Positions 58,003-64,000 of a stretch of 64,000 nucleotides of DNA are shown here, in pieces. Every line of letters begins with the position of its first letter. Positions within the stretch are counted from its first letter, which is position 1. A program made the position numbers and the translations under genes. The DNA comes from Herbaspirillum seropedicae (GTDB lineage: Bacteria; Pseudomonadota; Gammaproteobacteria; Burkholderiales; Burkholderiaceae_D): positions 1,054,001 to 1,118,000 of the forward strand of contig NZ_CP011930.1 in NCBI RefSeq assembly GCF_001040945.1, read 5' to 3'. The notes beneath the pieces were generated by a model. The model did not search any database, had not been told where the DNA came from, and worked only from the letters and a program-made list of their open reading frames with translations.

Positions 58003-59163
58003 ATGTTCCGTTACTTCCCGACGAACTATGTCTGGAATCTTTCCGTTGACCTCGCCATCGAGATGGGCGCGCGCATCGGTGAAATCGAAGCCATGTGCGC
58101 GCCCTTGCAGGAGGCCGCCAGGCAGCCTGACGCCGAAGGCACGGCGGCCTTTCGCGCCACCTGGGCGGACATGGCTGAAAAGCTGTGCAGCCTGGCCGCC
58201 GAGGATGAGATGCGCGGCCGCCTGCTGTCGGCGGGCGAGAAATACAAGCGCGCCGCCAGCTACCTGCTGACCTGCGAACGCCTGCAGGGCCATGGCGCAC
58301 CGGGCCGTCTGGAACTCTACAAGCGCTTCCTGGAAGTGTTCCAGCGCGGTATCGCGCTGGCGGGCGAGAACTGCGAACGGGTCGAGATTGCCTACGAAGG
58401 CCGGGTCATCTCGGGTCTCTATACCCGGGCCAGGAACGTGCAGGGGCCGGCCCCGGTCCTGGTGCAGCTCAATGGACTGGACTCGACCAAAGAGATGAAA
58501 TACCTGGTAGGCCTGCCCGGCTGGCTGGCCGAGCGCGGTGTCGCGTCGCTGGTGATCGACCAGCCTGGCACCGGCGAAGCCCTGCGCCTGCACGGCTTGA
58601 CGGCACGCTTCGATGCCGAGCACTGGGCGCGTCATGTGGTGGACTGGCTGGAGCAGCGCGAGGACGTCGATCCCACCCGCATCGGCTGTGAAGGGGTCTC
58701 GCTGGGCGGGTACTACTGCCCCCGTGTGGTGGCCATGGAGCCGCGCTTTGCCTGCGGCGTGGTGTGGGGCGCCAATCACGATTGGCGCGATGTGCAGAAA
58801 CGGCGTCTGGAGAAGGAGGGCGATTTCCCTGTGCCGCATTACTGGCAGCACGTCTGCTGGGTCTGGGGCGCCAAGGATATCGACGACTTCATGCGCATCG
58901 CCGAGGACGTCCACCTGGACGGCGTGGTCGAGAAGATCCGCGTGCCTTTCCTGGTCACCCATGGCGAGAAGGACAGCCAGATTCCGCTCAAGTGGGCGCA
59001 TCGCACCTACGAACAACTGGTCAACAGCCCCAAGCGCGAATTGAAGGTCTTCACCGACCGCGAAGGCGGCGTGCAGCACGCCAGCTTCGACAACTCCATC
59101 AACGCCGGCCACTACATCGCCGACTGGGTCGCCGAAACCCTGGGCGGCCGCACCAAGCGCTGA
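58003..59163 (+). CDS. fdeB: FdeB: alpha/beta hydrolase, C-C or ester-bond hydrolase type
   Basis: 386 residues: an N-terminal helical part of about 130 residues, then an alpha/beta-hydrolase domain. Catalytic triad candidates are Ser233 in GVSLGG, Asp324 in HGEKDSQ and His359 in GGVQHAS; the oxyanion region is QLNGLDSTKE. The two-part layout resembles 2,6-dihydroxypseudooxynicotine hydrolase, which cleaves a C-C bond in an aromatic degradation pathway, so hydrolysis of a ring-cleavage product is plausible here. 30 bases after fdeA. Confidence 0.78.
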   Translation: MFRYFPTNYVWNLSVDLAIEMGARIGEIEAMCAPLQEAARQPDAEGTAAFRATWADMAEKLCSLAAEDEMRGRLLSAGEKYKRAASYLLTCERLQGHGAPGRLELYKRFLEVFQRGIALAGENCERVEIAYEGRVISGLYTRARNVQGPAPVLVQLNGLDSTKEMKYLVGLPGWLAERGVASLVIDQPGTGEALRLHGLTARFDAEHWARHVVDWLEQREDVDPTRIGCEGVSLGGYYCPRVVAMEPRFACGVVWGANHDWRDVQKRRLEKEGDFPVPHYWQHVCWVWGAKDIDDFMRIAEDVHLDGVVEKIRVPFLVTHGEKDSQIPLKWAHRTYEQLVNSPKRELKVFTDREGGVQHASFDNSINAGHYIADWVAETLGGRTKR

Positions 59164-59191
59164 ACATCGACTGCCAACCTAAGGAATACGC

Positions 59192-60118
59192 ATGAACATC
59201 ATTGGACCTGACGCCCTGGTATTTGGCGTGGATGATCTGCCCGCCTGCCGCCAGTACCTGCTGGACTATGGCCTCAAGGACGCCGGCGGCGACCGCTTCG
59301 AAGCCCTGGACGGCACAGCCGTCGTGCTGCGCGCCAAGGACGACGCCAGTCTTCCGCCAGCCATGGGCACTGCCAGCCTGCTGCGCGAGACCGTCTATGG
59401 CGTGGCCGACAGCGCCACGCTGGACGCCATCGAGACCGAACTGCGCCGCGACCGCGAAGTCAGCCGCCGCGATGGCGTCGTACGCAGCGTCGATGACATG
59501 GGCTTTGCGCTGGCCTTCCAGCTCACCGTGCGCCGCCCCCTGACGCTGCCCGCTGAACGCGTCAATGGCCCTGGCCACGCCCAGCGCGCGCCCAACGAAC
59601 TGGGTCTGCCGCCGGAATTGCCGGCCTTGCCGCGCACGCTCTCGCATGTGGTGTATTTCGTGCCGGACGCGGCCAAGGCCGAGGCCTTCTATCATCGCCT
59701 GGGCTTCGTCTGCACCGACCGCTTCACCGGCGTCGGCCCCTTCCTGCGCCCTGCAGGCACCCTGGACCATCACACCCTGTTCATGATCCAGACCCCGCCC
59801 TTCATGAAAGGCTGCGAGCATTTCACCTTCCATATGGGCGGTCCGACCGAACTGCTGCTGGCCGGCACCCGCTTCGTGGAAAAGGGCTACCAGAGCTTCT
59901 GGGGACCCGGCCGCCATCGTTTCGGCAGCAACTGGTTCTGGTATTTCAATTCCCCGCTGGGCTGCCACGTCGAGTACGACGCCGACATGGACCTGCACGA
60001 CCAAAGCTGGGCCGCGCGCGAAGTTCCCATGGGCGCCGATGCCTCGCAGCTGTTCCTGTTCCAGTACCGCGAGAAGTGGGCGCCGAGCGGCCCGCCGCCG
60101 CCCGGCGCGGCGCACTGA
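59192..60118 (+). CDS. fdeC: FdeC: VOC-superfamily extradiol-type ring-cleavage dioxygenase
   Basis: 308 residues made of two VOC (glyoxalase-fold) modules. The C-terminal module holds a metal triad His152 (LSHVVYF), His214 (EHFTFHMG) and Glu261 (CHVEYD); the 62/47-residue spacing is close to that of the Fe(II) triad of type I extradiol dioxygenases such as BphC. The likely role is cleavage of a hydroxylated flavonoid A ring after FdeE acts. Starts 28 bases after fdeB. Ends in a proline-rich tail (SGPPPPGAAH). Confidence 0.82.
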   Translation: MNIIGPDALVFGVDDLPACRQYLLDYGLKDAGGDRFEALDGTAVVLRAKDDASLPPAMGTASLLRETVYGVADSATLDAIETELRRDREVSRRDGVVRSVDDMGFALAFQLTVRRPLTLPAERVNGPGHAQRAPNELGLPPELPALPRTLSHVVYFVPDAAKAEAFYHRLGFVCTDRFTGVGPFLRPAGTLDHHTLFMIQTPPFMKGCEHFTFHMGGPTELLLAGTRFVEKGYQSFWGPGRHRFGSNWFWYFNSPLGCHVEYDADMDLHDQSWAAREVPMGADASQLFLFQYREKWAPSGPPPPGAAH

Positions 60119-60162
60119 GTACGAGGACGAATACAAAGACGAATACGACAGCGGAGACAGCC

Positions 60163-60501
60163 ATGTACCTGTGCCACATCACGCAACTGCCGGAGAACGG
60201 CGCACGCGGTTTCGATACCGAATCGGCAGGGCAGGCCACCATCTTCGTCTTGCGCCGGGGCGACCAGGTCCGTGCCTGGCGCGACAGCTGTCCGCACCAC
60301 GGCACGCCGCTGCCGTGGCGGCGCGACGCCTATTTCGACGGCACCGGCCAGCACCTGGTCTGTGCCGCCCATGGCGCGCTGTTCGATCCCCTCACAGGCG
60401 TCTGTACGCTCGGTCCCTGCCAGGGCGACACGCTCACGGCAGTACCGCTACGCATCGATGACGACGGCGGCCTGCATGTGGACGCCGGCGATCCGCTTTA
60501 A
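60163..60501 (+). CDS. fdeD: FdeD: small Rieske [2Fe-2S] ferredoxin
   Basis: 112-residue soluble electron carrier with a complete Rieske centre: Cys43 and His45 in SCPHHGTPLP, Cys67 and His70 in LVCAAHGALFD. Such proteins pass electrons to oxygenases; partner could be FdeC or FdeE, though FdeE-type flavoproteins usually take electrons straight from NAD(P)H. ATG 60163 has GGAGA ahead; reading further upstream overlaps fdeC and is unlikely. The 44-base gap before it contains GACGAATAC twice. Confidence 0.85.
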   Translation: MYLCHITQLPENGARGFDTESAGQATIFVLRRGDQVRAWRDSCPHHGTPLPWRRDAYFDGTGQHLVCAAHGALFDPLTGVCTLGPCQGDTLTAVPLRIDDDGGLHVDAGDPL

Positions 60502-60533
60502 CTCTTTCAAGAAAAACATCCAGGAGACTCACC

Positions 60534-61664
60534 ATGACACTCGCAGCCCAACGCATCCTCATCATCGGCGGCGGTTTTTCCGGCATGTCGGCCGCCATCG
60601 ACCTGCGCCGCCGCGGCGCCCAGGTCGATCTGGTGGAGCTCGATGCCCAGTGGCGCAACTATGGCGCTGGCATCAGCCTGGGGCCGGCCACCCTGCGCGC
60701 CTTGAAGCAGCTGGGTGTGCTGGAGGCCTTCCTGCGCGAAGGGGCGGCCGGCGATGGTGTGCGCCTGTGCCTGCCGCATGGTCCGCAAGTGGCCGAACTG
60801 CCTACACCGCGCCTGGCCAGTCCCGATGTGCCGGGCGGCGGCGCCATCCTGCGTCCGGTGCTGGCGCGCATCCTGGCCGACGCCACCCGCGCGGCCGGCG
60901 CCGATGTACGCCTGGGTTGCACCTTCAGCGCAGTGCGCGAAGTCGGGCACAAGGTCGAAGTGGACTTCACCGATGGCCAGACCCGCCGCTACGACCTGGT
61001 GATCGGCGCCGATGGTCTCTATTCCAAGCTGCGCATGCATCTCTTCCCCCATGCCCCCAAGCCGCGCTACAGCGGTCAGGCGGTGTGGCGCGCCGTACTG
61101 CCGCGTCCGCAAGAGATCGTCACCTGCACCATGTGGATGGGGCCGCGCATCAAGCCTGGCGTCAATCCGGTGTCCAAGGATGAGATGTACCTGTTTGTCA
61201 CCGAACCGCGCCCGGTCAACGAGCACGTCGATCCGACCACCTTTGTCTCGCACCTGCGCGGTTTGCTGGAAGAGTTCAGCGCCCCCGTGCTCAAGACCAT
61301 CCGCGAGCAGCTCGATGACAATGCACGCATCATCTTCCGTCCGCTGGAAGGCCTGCTGTTGCCACGTCCGTGGTACCAGGGACGCGTGGTGCTGATCGGC
61401 GACGCCGTCCATGCCACCACGCCACACCTGGCCTCGGGCGCTTGCATCGGCATCGAGGATGCGCTGGTGCTGGCCGATGAGCTGGAACGCCACGGCACGG
61501 TGCCGCAAGCCCTGGCGGCCTTCGAGGAGCGGCGCTGGGAGCGCTGCCGCATGGTGGTGGAAAACTCCGCGCGCCTGGGTGAGATCGAGGTTGAAGGCGG
61601 CGACAAGGACGAGCATTCGCGCATCATGCGCGCCTCGCATGCGGCGCTGGTGCAACCCATCTGA
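60534..61664 (+). CDS. fdeE: FdeE: FAD-dependent aromatic monooxygenase
   Basis: 376 residues, class A flavin hydroxylase. FAD-binding GGGFSGM (residues 12-18), the DG motif IGADGLYSKLR and the GD motif LIGDAVHATTPHLASGACIGIEDA are all present, as in p-hydroxybenzoate and ubiquinone-pathway hydroxylases. In H. seropedicae the fde monooxygenase is reported to hydroxylate naringenin on the A ring (C8), making the substrate for ring cleavage by FdeC. 32 bases after fdeD, with AGGAG ahead of the ATG. Confidence 0.85.
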   Translation: MTLAAQRILIIGGGFSGMSAAIDLRRRGAQVDLVELDAQWRNYGAGISLGPATLRALKQLGVLEAFLREGAAGDGVRLCLPHGPQVAELPTPRLASPDVPGGGAILRPVLARILADATRAAGADVRLGCTFSAVREVGHKVEVDFTDGQTRRYDLVIGADGLYSKLRMHLFPHAPKPRYSGQAVWRAVLPRPQEIVTCTMWMGPRIKPGVNPVSKDEMYLFVTEPRPVNEHVDPTTFVSHLRGLLEEFSAPVLKTIREQLDDNARIIFRPLEGLLLPRPWYQGRVVLIGDAVHATTPHLASGACIGIEDALVLADELERHGTVPQALAAFEERRWERCRMVVENSARLGEIEVEGGDKDEHSRIMRASHAALVQPI

Positions 61665-61741
61665 ATGCGCAATGCAGAAGAGCACGTAAAAAATATAAAT
61701 CATTAACAGTTCTTGACCTGCGCACAACGCGAGGAGACGAC

Positions 61742-62896
61742 ATGATCACGAGCTATTCCAAGCGCGGCCTGGCTGCGCTGATGCTGGCGCATTGCGCCGG
61801 CATGATTGACCTGGTGGCCCTGCCGGTGTGGGTCGGCACGCTGGTGGCGTATTACCATTTCGATGCGCGCCAGGCCGGCCTGCTGGCCTCGCTCTTTCTC
61901 GGTGGCGCCGTGCTGGCCAGCGCCATGCTGGCGCCGCGCTTCGATCCCGAGACGGCGCGCTGGAAGGCCGCCATCGGCTTCGCCCTGTCGGCGCTCTTGT
62001 TCACCGTGGCGGCGCAGACCCATCACTACCTCCTGCTGGCCCTGTTGCATGCCGTCTGCGGCATCACGACCGGGCTGTCCTTGAGCGTCACGCATGGCAC
62101 CATCGCCCGTGGCAGCAATCCGCATCGCGGCTTTGCCCTGGTCGGGATCGCGCTGGGCGTCTTCGCCATCCTGTTTCTCGGCAGTGCGCCGCCGCTGGTC
62201 GCTCACCTTGGTGGCAGTACGCTGTTCTATCTCTTTGCCGGCGTGATGGCGGTGGGTGCGCTGGCCAGCGCCTTGGCCTTTCCGCGTGCCGAGACCGATG
62301 GCCTGCCGCGCGTGTCCACCGTGCGTCCACCGGTGCCGCGTCAGGTCTGGTACGGCATCGCCGGGATCGCCTGCATGGGGCTGGTGCAGTCGATGACCTT
62401 CAGCTTCCTCGAACGCGTCGGCAGTGATCGTGGCTTCGGCCTGCAAGCCGTCACCGGCGTGCTCATCGCCCTGGGTTTCGTCAATCTCCTGCCCGCTCCA
62501 CTGGCGGCTCTGCTGGAAAAGCGCCTGCCGGCCCGCAACGTGCTCATGGCCGGCCCGCTGGTGCAGGCGCTGCTGGTGCTGGTGATCATGTCCTCGGCGC
62601 GCTTCGCACCCTATGCCGCCGCCGCGTCGGTATTTGCCGCGGTGATGATCTTCACGCATACCTTTGCCTTCGGTCTCATGGCCCGGCTCGACCGCAGTGG
62701 CCGCGCCATGGCCGCCACGCCCGCCATGCTGATGACCGGCGCGGCCATCGGCCCCATTCTCGGCGGCACGCTGGTACAGGGCTGGGGCTATGGCAGCCTG
62801 GGACCAGTGGCGCTGGCGCTGGGCCTGACGGCATCGTTCTGTTTCTCGCGGCTGCCGCGCGCCGCCGCCGTTCAACCTCAGGAGGCCCTGGCATGA
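61742..62896 (+). CDS. fdeF: FdeF: MFS transporter of the flavonoid operon
   Basis: 384 residues with about 12 hydrophobic segments, starting MITSYSKRGLAALMLAHCAGMIDLVALPVW. YbfB/CynX-like layout without the strong drug-pump motif C, so import of the aromatic substrate or export of a pathway product are both possible. GAGGAG is close before the ATG. The stop overlaps the start of the next gene by 4 bases (ATGA), indicating translational coupling. Confidence 0.75.
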   Translation: MITSYSKRGLAALMLAHCAGMIDLVALPVWVGTLVAYYHFDARQAGLLASLFLGGAVLASAMLAPRFDPETARWKAAIGFALSALLFTVAAQTHHYLLLALLHAVCGITTGLSLSVTHGTIARGSNPHRGFALVGIALGVFAILFLGSAPPLVAHLGGSTLFYLFAGVMAVGALASALAFPRAETDGLPRVSTVRPPVPRQVWYGIAGIACMGLVQSMTFSFLERVGSDRGFGLQAVTGVLIALGFVNLLPAPLAALLEKRLPARNVLMAGPLVQALLVLVIMSSARFAPYAAAASVFAAVMIFTHTFAFGLMARLDRSGRAMAATPAMLMTGAAIGPILGGTLVQGWGYGSLGPVALALGLTASFCFSRLPRAAAVQPQEALA

Positions 62897-63708
62897 CCGC
62901 ATCCTTGCAAGCACGTCGCCGGCATCGCTTCGTCGACTTGTCCATCTATCTCGAAAACGACGTGCTCTCCGATCCGCCGCCACTGGCGCCCAAGATCACC
63001 TACCAACAGCACGCCGACACCTTGCCCGAATTCATGGCCATGCTGCCCGGCACCCGGCCCGAAGACTATCCCGACGGCGAAGCCGCCGCCGCTGAATGGG
63101 TCACCCTGACCACGCACAACGGCACCCATCTCGATGCGCCCTGGCATTTCCATTCCACCCAGGACGCCAAGAACGGCGGCGCACGCCCCTCCATCACCAT
63201 CGATGAAGTCCCGCTGGAGTGGTGCTTCCAGCCCGGCGTGAAACTGGACTTCCGCCACTTCCCCGATGGCTACGTCGCCACTGCCGCCGACGTGGAAGCC
63301 GAATTGAAGCGCATCGGCCATGTACTGGAGCCACTCGATATCGTCGTGGTCAACACCCGCGCCGGCTCCCGCTATGGTCACCGCGACTATCTCGGCGCCG
63401 GTTGCGGCATGGGTTATGAAGCGACCATGTACCTGCTCGAACGCGGCGTACGCCTGACCGGCACCGACGCCTGGAGCTGGGATGCACCCTTTTCCTATAC
63501 CGCCCAGCGTGTGGCCGAGACCGGCAACAAGGCTCTGATCTGGGAAGGCCACAAGGCCGGCCGCGACATCGGCTACTGCCATCTGGAAAAACTGCACAAC
63601 CTCGAAGCCCTGCCAGCGCATGGCTTCATGATCAGCTGCTTCCCGCACAAGATCCGCGGCGCCAGCGCCGGATGGACGCGCGCCGTGGCGATCTTCGACG
63701 CCGCCTGA
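62893..63708 (+). CDS. fdeG: FdeG: cyclase-family (kynurenine formamidase-like) metal hydrolase
   Basis: 271 residues. The cyclase-family metal motif appears as HNGTHLDAPWHFH near residue 76, with the N-terminal RFVDLSIYLENDVLSDPP typical for the family; H-G-T-H-x-D-A-P-x-H coordinates the divalent metal in kynurenine formamidase and related amidases. Probably a hydrolase acting on a ring-opening product. ATGA overlap with fdeF and AGGAGG ahead. Confidence 0.8.
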   Translation: MTASLQARRRHRFVDLSIYLENDVLSDPPPLAPKITYQQHADTLPEFMAMLPGTRPEDYPDGEAAAAEWVTLTTHNGTHLDAPWHFHSTQDAKNGGARPSITIDEVPLEWCFQPGVKLDFRHFPDGYVATAADVEAELKRIGHVLEPLDIVVVNTRAGSRYGHRDYLGAGCGMGYEATMYLLERGVRLTGTDAWSWDAPFSYTAQRVAETGNKALIWEGHKAGRDIGYCHLEKLHNLEALPAHGFMISCFPHKIRGASAGWTRAVAIFDAA

Positions 63709-63731
63709 ACCTGCTTGCCACTGGAGTCATC

Positions 63732-64000
63732 ATGAGCTTTCCCCCCATCCATCGCGTGGTCACCGGCCACGACGCCCAAGGCCGTTCCATCGTCAGCAGC
63801 AACGGGCCGCTGCCGACCGTCGTGGAAATCGCTGCTATCCCCGGCACCGTGTTCCACGAAGTCTGGAGTACCTTCAGCACGCCCGGCACGCCAGTGCAAG
63901 TGGACAACGGCGCTGATCCCACCGTGGGAGCGCTGGTGCTGTCTCCGCCAGCCCACGGCACGCGCATGCGCTTCGTCGATATCCCGCCCGATACCGACGA
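63732..64000 (+). CDS. fdeH: FdeH: cupin-domain protein (3' end cut by window)
   Basis: Only the first 89 codons are present. The start MSFPPIHRVVTGHDAQGRSIVSSNGPLP is typical of a family of cupin proteins annotated next to aromatic catabolic genes. Metal ligands would lie beyond the window edge. GGAG lies 6 bases before the ATG and 23 bases separate it from the previous gene, so it continues the fde operon. Confidence 0.65.
   Translation, partial: MSFPPIHRVVTGHDAQGRSIVSSNGPLPTVVEIAAIPGTVFHEVWSTFSTPGTPVQVDNGADPTVGALVLSPPAHGTRMRFVDIPPDTD

Noticed and set aside
56896..59112. Very long open frames antisense to real genes (also around 1393-2949, 5480-7189, 8089-10302, 11582-13399, 44034-46115)
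   Set aside because: High third-position GC leaves the opposite frames free of stops; their translations are His/Arg/Gln/Ala-rich with no family character, while the sense genes are clear.

Overview
This is a GC-rich window from a Betaproteobacterium, most likely Herbaspirillum (Oxalobacteraceae). The pointers are a rhizobial-type glp glycerol ABC transporter operon, a Neisseria/Burkholderia-type porin, a groESL operon with a perfect CIRCE operator and, at the right end, a cluster matching in gene order the naringenin-degrading fde operon known from Herbaspirillum seropedicae, with its NodD-like regulator FdeR. The assignment rests on recalled gene content, not on a search. I see no tRNA, rRNA, insertion sequence, prophage or CRISPR array.

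Layout. 1-3.4 kb: a cut DUF3100 membrane protein, a DASS-type anion transporter and an orphan higA-like antitoxin with a stop codon at codon 3. 3.4-4.5 kb: zinc alcohol dehydrogenase adhP. 4.7-15.2 kb: a full glycerol locus, with glpR divergent from glpD-glpS-glpT-glpP-glpQ-glpU-glpV-glpK. Glycerol enters through the ABC system (GlpV binding protein, GlpPQ permeases, GlpST ATPases, small membrane protein GlpU), is phosphorylated by GlpK and oxidised by GlpD. 15.2-18.9 kb: an HD-GYP c-di-GMP phosphodiesterase candidate and a methyl-accepting chemotaxis protein. 19-21.2 kb: an Fsr-like efflux pump divergent from an AraC-family regulator.

21.3-39.6 kb is mixed housekeeping: a large protein of unknown function, AidB-like acyl-CoA dehydrogenase, an acyltransferase-3/SGNH protein, cysM, a small HTH protein, DUF1415, yaeQ, a TonB-dependent siderophore receptor coupled to a small-molecule kinase, mltB, a histone-deacetylase-like amidohydrolase, a LysR regulator divergent from a DHA2 exporter, and the GTPase RbgA/YlqF. 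39.6-42.2 kb: metNIQ methionine ABC transporter. 42.8-46.5 kb: porin convergent with groESL.

47.3-55.7 kb is a surface/secretion locus: an exported tail-collar-domain protein, an exported Sel1-repeat protein, a two-partner-secretion exoprotein with about ten YDG-type repeats, and its TpsB outer-membrane transporter. 55.8-64 kb: fdeR divergent from fdeA-fdeH (the last one cut by the window). The fdeR-fdeA intergenic region carries a sequence closely resembling the right half of the rhizobial nod box, which fits a NodD-like activator.

The best leads are the nod-box-like operator, the tail-collar/Sel1/TPS locus, the receptor-kinase pair, the unknown 613-residue protein, the interrupted higA and several short-period repeats placed like operators.
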